Source of the DNA: CAMLHU01 sp031393795
GTDB taxonomy: Bacteria; Gemmatimonadota; Gemmatimonadetes; Gemmatimonadales; GWC2-71-9
Length of the DNA: 15,235 nt
Direction of reading: 5' to 3'
NCBI GenBank assembly: GCA_031393795.1
Contig: JANMWE010000076.1
Coordinates: 1-15,235, forward strand
Below the pieces are notes generated by a model. That model ran no database searches and had not been told where the DNA came from. It was given only the letters and a program-made list of their open reading frames with translations. The stretch's first letter is position 1; each line of letters begins with the position of its first letter. Of this stretch, positions 1 through 5,488 are shown one piece after another. A program made the position numbers and the translations under genes.

Positions 1-443
1 AGATCCGAGAGGTCGCCATCGGCGCTCAGGCGCAGGTTCGACAGCGTCACCGTACCCGACGCCAGGTGATCCAGCACCTGGAGGAAGGTGGGGAGGGCGT
101 CGGGGCCGAGCTTGAGCGAGAGGGAGAGCTCGTACTCCTTCCCGCCGCGGTCGGCCGGGCTGGCCGTGGGGAGGAGGGAATTGATCTCGATCGCGAGGGT
201 CGAGTCGGTCGCGCGTGACCGACCGAGGGAATCGCGCAGGTCGCCGAGGAGCCGGCTGAAGGTGAGCGCGGCATTGGCGGGGCTCGGTCCACGGGTCCGA
301 AGCGTCAGGTGGATGGCGAGCCTGCCGGGGGGTCGTTCGACCCCTGCGGCCACGACCGGTGGACTCCTCGGTTCCACCGGGGTTTGGGGCGTGGGTGTGA
401 CCGGCAGGGACACCAGGGCCAACGCGAACAACGGCAGTTGCAT
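1..443 (-). CDS. Exported protein, N-terminal 147 residues (C-terminus beyond the window edge); possibly SIMPL/DUF541-like
   Basis: The reading frame opens at ATG 443 and runs off the left edge, so only the N-terminal part is present. The start is supported by AAGGAG six bases upstream (450-455). Residues 1-20 (MQLPLFALALVSLPVTPTPQ) form a short hydrophobic stretch that could be a signal peptide, although it has no positive charge near its start; a Pro-rich linker follows. From about residue 38 the sequence alternates hydrophobic residues (LAIHLTLRTRG, then ELSLSLKLGPDALPTFLQVL). This resembles the alternating strands and helices of SIMPL-domain (DUF541) periplasmic proteins, but the match is by eye and weak. 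It lies 126 bases past the end of kamA, beyond a terminator, so it is probably its own transcription unit. I do not recognise a specific function. Confidence 0.7.
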   Translation of the reverse strand, partial: MQLPLFALALVSLPVTPTPQTPVEPRSPPVVAAGVERPPGRLAIHLTLRTRGPSPANAALTFSRLLGDLRDSLGRSRATDSTLAIEINSLLPTASPADRGGKEYELSLSLKLGPDALPTFLQVLDHLASGTVTLSNLRLSADGDLSD

Positions 444-449
444 CTAACG

Positions 450-455
450 CTCCTT
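450..455 (-). promoter_or_regulatory. Ribosome binding site for the partial exported gene
   Basis: AAGGAG on the minus strand, six bases before ATG 443. A small hairpin (GAGGT / ACCTC, 458-471) sits just upstream of it. No convincing -35/-10 pair is visible between this site and the terminator at 505-530. Confidence 0.65.
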
Positions 456-504
456 GTGAGGTGGTTACCTCGTGGATGCGTCAGCATCGAGACCTATGCA
501 CACG

Positions 505-530
505 AAAAGGCCCCGGAACTCTCCGGGGCC
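505..530 (-). terminator. Intrinsic terminator of the ATP-grasp/GNAT/kamA operon
   Basis: A perfect 9-bp stem (GGCCCCGGA at 509-517 with TCCGGGGCC at 522-530) with a 4-base loop is followed on the minus strand by TTTT (508-505). It lies about 40 bases past the kamA stop. This is a standard Rho-independent terminator layout with a short U-tract. Confidence 0.8.
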
Positions 531-534
531 TGTT

Positions 535-554
535 GCCCGTGATGAATCACGGGC
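535..554. other. Second perfect hairpin between the kamA stop and the terminator
   Basis: GCCCGTGAT and ATCACGGGC are perfectly complementary around a 2-base centre (effectively an 8-bp stem with a TGAA loop). It has no T-tract of its own. Together with the hairpin at 509-530 it would give the operon mRNA two stacked 3' stem-loops, which may protect it from 3' exonucleases. That role is inference. Confidence 0.6.
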
Positions 555-569
555 CCGCGGTGCCGTGCA

Positions 570-1748
570 CTAGGCACTCTTTCTTTTTGCCGCCACCTTG
601 ACCTTGCCCACCCGCTTCCGCGCCTTCTTCGGCTGCATCGATGGCTGGAAGAGGTATTCGGGGTCGCCGATCGAAAGCCGCTTCTGGTCGGGCGCCGGCT
701 GCTTGTACACGTAGCGCTCGCCCCGGAAGTTGCGGAGCACCACCTCGTCCTCGTTCATCGACTCCACGTATTCGGGGAGGAGCGGGATCTTCCCGCCGCC
801 GCCGGGGGCATCGATGACGAAGTACGGGTTGGCCAGCCCCGACGTCCAGCCGCGGAGCGACTCCATGATCCGGATCCCGGTCTGCACGGTGGTGCGGAAG
901 TGCTCCGCCCCCGCCACCTGGTCGGCCATATAGATGTAGTAGGGCCGCACCCGGGCCAGCATCAGCTTGTGCATCAGCGACTTCATCACCGCCGGGCTGT
1001 CATTGACGCCCTTGAGCAGCACGGTCTGGCAGCCGAGCGGGATGCCGGCGTCGGCCAGCATGCCGAGCCCCTTCACCGCCGCGGGAGTGAGCTCGCGCGG
1101 GTGGTTGAAGTGGGTGTTGATCCAGAGCGGATGGTGCTTCTTCAGCACGTCGCAGAGCTCGGGCGTGATCCGCTCGGGGAGGTGGCAGGGCACCCGGCTC
1201 CCGATCCGGATGATCTCGATGTGCTTCATGCTGCGGAGCCGGGTCAGGATCATGTCCAGCCGGCGTTCATTGAGCATCAGCGGGTCGCCGCCGCTCATGA
1301 TGACGTCCCGGATCTCGGTGTGCTGCTCGAGATACTGGAACGCCGACTCGAACTGGCTCATCGGGATCTTCTCGGGGTCCCCCACCTTCCGTCGCCGGGT
1401 GCAGAAGCGGCAGTAGCTGGCGCACACCGGCGAGACCAGGAAGAGGGCGCGGTCCGGATACCGATGGGTGATGTTCGGCACCGGGGAGTCGGCATCCTCG
1501 TTCAAGGAGTCGATCATCCCATCCTTGATGTCCAGCTCCGCCATCGTGGGCACGTACTGCAGCCAGATGGGATCGCCGGGCTCCTCGATCAGGTCGAGCA
1601 TCGCGGGGGAGATGCGGAACTCGAAGTTCTCCACCGCCTGCCGGAGCTTTTCGATGTCGCCGACGTGCTCCGCCCCGAACCGGGCGGACAGCGCCTCGAG
1701 CGACTGGATGGAGCGTTCCTTGAGGATTTCTTGCCAGGTGGACGCCAT
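570..1748 (-). CDS. kamA: Lysine 2,3-aminomutase family radical SAM/PLP enzyme
   Basis: 392 residues. Family members convert L-lysine to L-beta-lysine using a [4Fe-4S] cluster, S-adenosylmethionine and PLP. The cluster motif CxxxCxxC is C109-C113-C116 (CASYCRFC). The SAM-associated GGD is at 153-155. The PLP lysine is K320 in DAPGGGGK. The two aspartates that hold the substrate's side-chain amine in clostridial lysine aminomutase correspond to D276 (ADQ) and D313 (VIDAPGGGGK), which favours lysine over glutamate as substrate. The C-terminal cysteine cluster that binds zinc in the clostridial enzyme is absent; instead the last 20 residues are rich in Lys and Arg. It is longer than EpmB (EF-P lysine mutase, about 340 residues), and no EF-P or EpmA gene is nearby. 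It is the last gene of a four-gene operon, 15 bases after the GNAT stop. GGAG lies 10 bases before ATG 1748. Confidence 0.9.
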   Translation of the reverse strand: MASTWQEILKERSIQSLEALSARFGAEHVGDIEKLRQAVENFEFRISPAMLDLIEEPGDPIWLQYVPTMAELDIKDGMIDSLNEDADSPVPNITHRYPDRALFLVSPVCASYCRFCTRRRKVGDPEKIPMSQFESAFQYLEQHTEIRDVIMSGGDPLMLNERRLDMILTRLRSMKHIEIIRIGSRVPCHLPERITPELCDVLKKHHPLWINTHFNHPRELTPAAVKGLGMLADAGIPLGCQTVLLKGVNDSPAVMKSLMHKLMLARVRPYYIYMADQVAGAEHFRTTVQTGIRIMESLRGWTSGLANPYFVIDAPGGGGKIPLLPEYVESMNEDEVVLRNFRGERYVYKQPAPDQKRLSIGDPEYLFQPSMQPKKARKRVGKVKVAAKRKSA

Positions 1749-1763
1749 ACGGGGAGGTCTCCG

Positions 1764-2267
1764 TCAGACCTGAGATGGGGTGAACCGCTTGGTCAGTATG
1801 ACCTGGGCATCGCCAGGCGCATACAGGTCCGGGATGGTGGCGGCCACTTCATACCCCTTGGCCAGGTAGAAGGCCCTGGTGGCGTCATACGCCGACCGGC
1901 CTCCCGTCTCCACCACGAGCAATCGAGCGCGCCCCCGGAGGCGCCGCTCCAGATATTCCAGGATCGTGGACCCGACCCCCGCGCCGTGCAGCGTCGGGTC
2001 GACCGCGATCCAATACAGGTCCCAGGTCCCTTCTGCACAGGGCCGCTGGCCCCACGCCGCCCACCCCGCGAACCGCCCCTCCACCTCCGCCGCCGTCCCT
2101 TCGTAATCCGTCTGCCCCGGCTTGATCGCGGCGTCGAACACTTCGAGCGCCACCGGGATCTCATACTCCTTGAACACCCCCACCGCGCGGGTGATACGCT
2201 CCAACTCGCTCCGGTCCGAGGCATGCAGCGGACGGAGGAGCGTCTTCGCGGTCACCCCAGTGCTCAC
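1764..2267 (-). CDS. GNAT-family N-acetyltransferase
   Basis: 167 residues, a single GNAT domain. The acetyl-CoA loop is VDPTLHGAGVGS (the V-x-P...H/RxxGxG motif A), preceded by the strand DLYWIA and followed by the motif-B helix (YDATRAFYLAKGYE) and a last strand (AQVILTKRF). The start is GTG 2267, which overlaps the previous stop as GTGA and is preceded by GAGG. No in-frame ATG is available near the expected N-terminus. A GTG four codons further in is an alternative. Its place between two ATP-grasp ligases and a lysine aminomutase suggests it acetylates an amine of their product. That would parallel AblB, which acetylates beta-lysine made by AblA (KamA). The exact acceptor cannot be read from the sequence. 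Confidence 0.87.
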   Translation of the reverse strand: MSTGVTAKTLLRPLHASDRSELERITRAVGVFKEYEIPVALEVFDAAIKPGQTDYEGTAAEVEGRFAGWAAWGQRPCAEGTWDLYWIAVDPTLHGAGVGSTILEYLERRLRGRARLLVVETGGRSAYDATRAFYLAKGYEVAATIPDLYAPGDAQVILTKRFTPSQV

Positions 2268-3271
2268 GCCACCTCTTGGGTCAGCGCCACCGCGGCGGTG
2301 CGCGAGAGCGTCCGGTGCATCGATTCGTCCACGATCTTGAGGAGAAGGTCGCCGTAGTCGAGTCCGATGGCCCGCCCCATCCGCGCCAACCCGGCGTTGT
2401 CGCTCAGGTCGGGGTTGGGATTCACTTCGAGCACCCACGGCCGCCCCTCGGGATCGAGCCGGAGGTCCACCCGGCCATACCCCTCCCCCCCCGACACCAG
2501 CTCCCACGCCTGCCGCGCCACCGCCACGATCCGCCGCATGGTCTCGGCGTTCACGTCGGCCGGGCAGACGGGAACGGAACCGAGGTCTTCCGGGCTCCCT
2601 TCGTCCCACTTGGCTGCGTAAGTCAGGATCGGCCAGCTCCCTTCCGGCATGTTGTCGAAACAGATCTCCGACACCGGGAGCACTTCCTTGCCCACGAACC
2701 CGACGTTGAACTCCCGCCCGGGCACGTACTGCTGGATCAGCACCTCGTCCCACTGCTCCAACTGCTCCGCGAGCCGCTTCCGGAGGCTCCGGCGACTGGT
2801 GCAGACCGCCCCGGCGTCGATGCCGAGGGAGGCGTCCTCCGCGGCCGGCTTCACGATGGCGGGGAGGGGGAAGTCCATCGGGATACGGCTGTTCGAATGC
2901 GCCATCACCGACCGGGGGATCGGGATCCCCGCCGACTCCATCAGGGTGTTGGCGATGTGCTTGCGGTGGCAGATCGTGACCGGCCACTGGCGGCACCCGG
3001 TGTAGGGCACCCCCATCAGCTCGAGGGTCCCGACGACGTAATCTTCGTACTTGGAGTGGCCGTCGAGCCCTTCACACAGGTTGAAGATCACGTCGGCCTT
3101 GCGGGCCTTCGCGATCCAGGTGAAGTCGCCGAGGCGGATCGGCAGCAGCCCGACCTGATGACCCTTGGCCTTCAGGCAGTCGCGGATGTCCTCCGCGCTC
3201 TCCGCCACCTGGGCCACGTCCTTCTTGTCCCAGTGCGGGCCGCCCGGGTCATACAGGATCACGACCTTCAT
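2264..3271 (-). CDS. ATP-grasp ligase 2, D-Ala-D-Ala-ligase-like
   Basis: 335 residues. Enzymes of this fold activate a carboxylate as an acyl-phosphate and join it to an amine. The N-terminal pre-ATP-grasp domain starts MKVVILYDPG. The family's FNLCEG motif is at 64-69, the ATP-binding lysine region (IVKPAAEDASLG) at 139-150, the central strand IQQYVPGREFNVG at 179-191, and the Mg-binding strand with E and N in WVLEVNPNPD at 279-288. The start ATG 3271 forms an ATGA overlap with the preceding gene and has a good AGGAGG. The reading frame is open 15 codons further upstream, but that part lies inside the preceding gene and lacks the family's start. It differs clearly from its neighbour ligase 1, so the two are not a recent duplication and probably act on different substrates. 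It is not the cell's Ddl by context: no mur or fts genes are near. Confidence 0.87.
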   Translation of the reverse strand: MKVVILYDPGGPHWDKKDVAQVAESAEDIRDCLKAKGHQVGLLPIRLGDFTWIAKARKADVIFNLCEGLDGHSKYEDYVVGTLELMGVPYTGCRQWPVTICHRKHIANTLMESAGIPIPRSVMAHSNSRIPMDFPLPAIVKPAAEDASLGIDAGAVCTSRRSLRKRLAEQLEQWDEVLIQQYVPGREFNVGFVGKEVLPVSEICFDNMPEGSWPILTYAAKWDEGSPEDLGSVPVCPADVNAETMRRIVAVARQAWELVSGGEGYGRVDLRLDPEGRPWVLEVNPNPDLSDNAGLARMGRAIGLDYGDLLLKIVDESMHRTLSRTAAVALTQEVA

Positions 3272-4365
3272 GCGCGCGCCTCCTGGAGGAGCGACCGACC
3301 GCTGATACGGCGCCACGCGAGGTCGGCCACCGTCCGGATCAGGTCGTCATAGCTCATCCCCGCGGCACGGGCGGCCTTGGGGAAGCAGGAATTGTCGAGC
3401 GGGTTCGGGAGAATGCCGGGGAGCGGGTTCAGCTCTACCACCATCGGCGAGCCGGCGCCGTCGCAGCGGACGTCGATCCGGCACCAGTCACGGCAGTCGA
3501 GCGCCCGGTAGGCCGCGAGCGCCGCCGACCGGACCTGCTCGGCCAGGGCGTCGGAGATCGGGGCAGGGCACTGGAAGATGTCGAGCGGGTTCTCGATCGT
3601 GTCCCAGAGCCACTTTGCCTCATAGCCGTAGACCGGCGGGGCGCCGGGGGGCAGGGTGTCGAACCGGAACGCCACGATCGGGAGACAGCGGGCCTCGTCA
3701 CCGTTGCCGATGACGGCCACCGTGAACTCCTGCCCGGGGAGGTAGCTCTCGATCACCACCGGCTGGTCGTAGGTGGCCAGGAGGTGCTCGACCTGGGTCA
3801 CCAGCTCCCCTCTATGGTGGCAGAGGGACTTCACGCTGACCCCCTTGCCACTCCCCTCGAACGCCGGCTTGGCAAAGAGCGGGAAGGAGAGGGAGACGTT
3901 CCGGGCCTCGGCCGCGGTGGTCACGACCACGAACGGGGCCGTCGGGACGCCGCGCTGGGCCAGGATCTCCTTGGTCCGCCCCTTATGGAGGCAGAGCGCC
4001 AGGGTCAGCGAGTCGGAAGCGTGGGAGGGGATGCCGTAGAACTCGCAGATGGCCGGGACGTGGCCCTCGCGGTTCACGCCGTAGAGCCCCTCGGCGACGT
4101 TGAAGACGAAGTCGGGGCGGGCGGCGCGGAGCTTTTCAGGGAAGGATTGGTCGGCTTCGAGGCGGATCACTTCGCCGAGGGTGGCGAGGGCGGCGGCCAC
4201 CGCATCGATGGTGGCGGGCTCATCCCATTCGGCGTAGAGGTCGGGCTGGGCGAGGTCGGAGCGAAGTGCGCGAGGGTCGGCTGAGGGGGAATCGGATCCT
4301 GCCCCGGCCACGGCGGCCGGCGCATCGGGTTTGAGATTGTACGCGAGTCCGATCCGTATTCCCAG
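3268..4365 (-). CDS. ATP-grasp ligase 1, D-Ala-D-Ala-ligase-like, with a non-standard start codon
   Basis: About 365 residues from CTG 4365. The family motifs are FVFNVAEG (residues about 86-93), the ATP-binding KPAFEGSGKG (166-175), IESYLPGQEFTVAV (205-218) and the metal-binding VVELNPLPG (308-316). The nearest ordinary start, GTG 4311, would drop the strand IRIGLAYNLKP (from residue 3), which is how relatives begin (M-R-I-G-L-x-Y). An in-frame TAA at 4375-4377 stops any further extension. That leaves CTG 4365, five bases after AAGAGG, or ATA 4359, which lines up with the usual ATG. It is the first gene of the operon and overlaps ligase 2 by four bases. The product is probably an amide-bond-forming enzyme working with ligase 2, GNAT and KamA; its substrates are unknown. 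Confidence 0.85.
   Translation of the reverse strand: MGIRIGLAYNLKPDAPAAVAGAGSDSPSADPRALRSDLAQPDLYAEWDEPATIDAVAAALATLGEVIRLEADQSFPEKLRAARPDFVFNVAEGLYGVNREGHVPAICEFYGIPSHASDSLTLALCLHKGRTKEILAQRGVPTAPFVVVTTAAEARNVSLSFPLFAKPAFEGSGKGVSVKSLCHHRGELVTQVEHLLATYDQPVVIESYLPGQEFTVAVIGNGDEARCLPIVAFRFDTLPPGAPPVYGYEAKWLWDTIENPLDIFQCPAPISDALAEQVRSAALAAYRALDCRDWCRIDVRCDGAGSPMVVELNPLPGILPNPLDNSCFPKAARAAGMSYDDLIRTVADLAWRRISGRSLLQEARA
3279..3284 (-). promoter_or_regulatory. Ribosome binding site of ATP-grasp ligase 2
   Basis: AGGAGG seven bases before ATG 3271. It is the strongest Shine-Dalgarno site in the operon, and it decides for MKVVILYD as the N-terminus over the longer in-frame reading from 3316. Confidence 0.8.
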
Positions 4366-4370
4366 AAAAT

Positions 4371-4376
4371 CCTCTT
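4371..4376 (-). promoter_or_regulatory. Shine-Dalgarno site supporting the CTG start of ATP-grasp ligase 1
   Basis: AAGAGG lies five bases before CTG 4365 and 11 before ATA 4359. It directly follows the T-tract of the leader hairpin (4379-4402). No comparable site precedes GTG 4311. Confidence 0.5.
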
Positions 4377-4378
4377 AC

Positions 4379-4402
4379 AAAAAAGTCGCCTGGCGGAGGC
4401 GA
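4379..4402 (-). terminator. Terminator-like hairpin in the leader of the ATP-grasp/kamA operon (candidate attenuator)
   Basis: On the minus strand TCGCCT (4402-4397), loop CCGCC and AGGCGA (4391-4386) form a 6-bp stem. One base later come six T residues (4384-4379). It sits between the predicted promoter (4433-4461) and the Shine-Dalgarno site (4371-4376), so transcription could stop before the first gene. CCTC in its 5' arm and loop is also complementary to GAGG of that site, offering an alternative fold. The stem is short; regulation is inference. Confidence 0.45.
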
Positions 4403-4432
4403 GCCGACCGACGCGCAAATACTTCCGACTCC

Positions 4433-4461
4433 AATTTAGGAAATATCCGACAAAGGTGCAA
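4433..4461 (-). promoter_or_regulatory. Predicted sigma-70-type promoter of the ATP-grasp/GNAT/kamA operon
   Basis: TTGCAC (4461-4456), a 17-base spacer and TAAATT (4438-4433) lie in the only clearly AT-rich stretch of the window. Transcription would start near 4426, giving a leader of about 60 bases. TCCGAC occurs on the plus strand at 4424-4429 and 4446-4451, exactly 22 bases apart, and inverted as GTCGGA at 4479-4484. These surround the promoter and could be operator half-sites. Confidence 0.5.
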
Positions 4462-4522
4462 TAGTTTTTTTGATATTGGTCGGACGAGTTTTGGGGTGAC
4501 GGATGACCCGACCGGTACCTCG

Positions 4523-4642
4523 GTGAGAAGTAAGGAGTGAGAAGTGAGGAGTGGAGGACAAGAAATGAGGGAGCGATGGTCGATTTCTCGATCCGTCTCC
4601 CCCTCATCACCCACTTCTCACTCCTTACTCCTCACTTCTCAC
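4523..4642. repeat. Long inverted repeat built of 7-base units (AGTRAGR type)
   Basis: The left arm (4523-4554) is a run of units AGTGAGA/AGTAAGG/AGTGAGG; the right arm (4612-4642) is the same pattern inverted. The longest perfect pairing is 18 bp, 4529-4546 with 4612-4629 (AGTAAGGAGTGAGAAGTG). The 65-base loop contains further complementary segments (ATGAGGGAG with CTCCCCCTCAT), so the whole unit can fold as one long hairpin. It fills the gap between the thyX stop and the next operon's promoter. Confidence 0.85.
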
Positions 4643-4646
4643 TCGT

Positions 4647-5399
4647 TCACACCTTATGGAACCCCACTTTCCCCGCTTGGGTCCCGTCCGGCGCATTGTA
4701 GAGCTCGAAATCGGCGAAGAGGGCCGGCGCCTGGCCCCTCAGCACGCCCAGGATCGCCACGGCCACGCGGCGGATCTCGAGCTCCGCACCCTCGCCGAGG
4801 CGGAGCTCGAGCATCGTGCGCCAGGCGCGGACGTTCCCGCTGACCACGATCTTGGTCTCGGTGGCGTTGGGGAGGACGCTCCGCGCCGCTTCCCGCGACA
4901 TCTTGCGCCGATGGATCTTGTTCTCGACCGCTGCATATCTCTGCATCAGCCCCTCGACCTGGGCGACGTAGGTGGCGTGCGCCGATTCCATCTGGGCCGC
5001 CCACGCCCCCTCCAGTGCCTGGTCCCCGATGATCGCCGGGGGAACGACGTAGGCCGCCCGGCTCTCATCGACGTAGCGCTGGGAGAGCTGGCTGTACCCG
5101 AATCCCGCCCGGTGCCGCACCAGCTCGTGGGTGCAGCTCCGGCTGATCCCCTCGAGCAGGAGGACGTAGGTCGAGTGCTCGAACACCGACCCGTGCCCCT
5201 GTTTCAGGATGTTCGTCAAATATTCGGCCGTCGACCGCTCGGCCGGGTTGTGCTGGCTCATGTAGCAGAGCCGTCCGGCGAACTCCGCGAGCTTTTCGCC
5301 GTCGGTCCCCGGGTCCTTCCAGTGCACGGGCAGGTGCGCCGGCTCGTGGAAGACGGGGTTGGCGAGGAGGGTCACGGTGGGGGAGTAGATCCGTTCCAT
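4647..5399 (-). CDS. thyX: Flavin-dependent thymidylate synthase ThyX
   Basis: 250 residues. ThyX methylates dUMP to dTMP using methylenetetrahydrofolate, FAD and NADPH, replacing ThyA. Recognisable parts are HGSVFEH (69-75), the signature RHRAGFGYSQLSQRY (95-109), VLPNATETKIVVSGN (175-189) and RAWRTMLELR...EIRRVA (191-213), all much like actinobacterial ThyX. The signature differs from the canonical RHRx7S: there is one extra residue, so the serine (S106) is eight residues from the second Arg. The start ATG 5399 gives the family's usual length; no clear Shine-Dalgarno site precedes it. The open frame continues upstream into the preceding gene's region, but that part is not ThyX-like. It follows the FAD oxidase after a 7-base-unit inverted repeat and may still be co-transcribed. 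Confidence 0.93.
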   Translation of the reverse strand: MERIYSPTVTLLANPVFHEPAHLPVHWKDPGTDGEKLAEFAGRLCYMSQHNPAERSTAEYLTNILKQGHGSVFEHSTYVLLLEGISRSCTHELVRHRAGFGYSQLSQRYVDESRAAYVVPPAIIGDQALEGAWAAQMESAHATYVAQVEGLMQRYAAVENKIHRRKMSREAARSVLPNATETKIVVSGNVRAWRTMLELRLGEGAELEIRRVAVAILGVLRGQAPALFADFELYNAPDGTQAGKVGFHKV

Positions 5400-5429
5400 G
5401 GGCGGCCTGTAGGGGGAACAAGGTCCGAA

Positions 5430-5474
5430 GTGCGAAGTGCGGGGTGTGGGTGAGCGAAGTCCCGCACTTCGCAC
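5430..5474. repeat. Inverted repeat built of 7-base units (RGTGCGR type)
   Basis: GTGCGAAGTGCGGG at 5430-5443 pairs perfectly with 5461-5474 around a 17-base loop. Units AGTGCGA, AGTGCGG and GGTGCGA continue on both sides, to about 5482. It lies between the FAD oxidase stop (5489) and the thyX start (5399). On the minus strand the hairpin is followed by C-rich sequence, not a T-tract, so it is a poor intrinsic terminator. Confidence 0.8.
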
Positions 5475-5488
5475 CTCGCACCGGTCGT

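Noticed and set aside
570..1748. Reading the aminomutase as EpmB, the EF-P lysine mutase
   Set aside because: It is about 50 residues longer than EpmB, keeps both substrate aspartates of lysine aminomutase, and no EF-P or EpmA gene is near.
900..2357. Long plus-strand open frame (485 codons) across the kamA and GNAT genes
   Set aside because: It is antisense to two well-supported genes. Its translation is His/Arg/Pro/Gly-rich without any domain, as expected from the opposite strand of GC-rich codons.
2276..3352. Plus-strand open frame of 358 codons opposite ATP-grasp ligase 2
   Set aside because: Low-complexity His/Pro/Arg translation, with no motif and no ribosome binding site; the minus strand carries clear ATP-grasp motifs.
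2264..4365. One of the ATP-grasp genes as the cell-wall D-Ala-D-Ala ligase (ddl)
   Set aside because: Context is KamA and GNAT, not mur/fts genes, and two different copies are in one operon. The fold is shared but the role is probably different.
4366..4432. Lysine (L-box) riboswitch in the operon leader
   Set aside because: The leader is about 60 bases, whereas L-box aptamers are well over 150 bases. Only a simple hairpin is visible.
5430..5474. Intrinsic terminator after the FAD oxidase
   Set aside because: The stem is strong, but on the minus strand it is followed by mixed and C-rich sequence with no T-tract. It is better explained as a heptamer inverted repeat.
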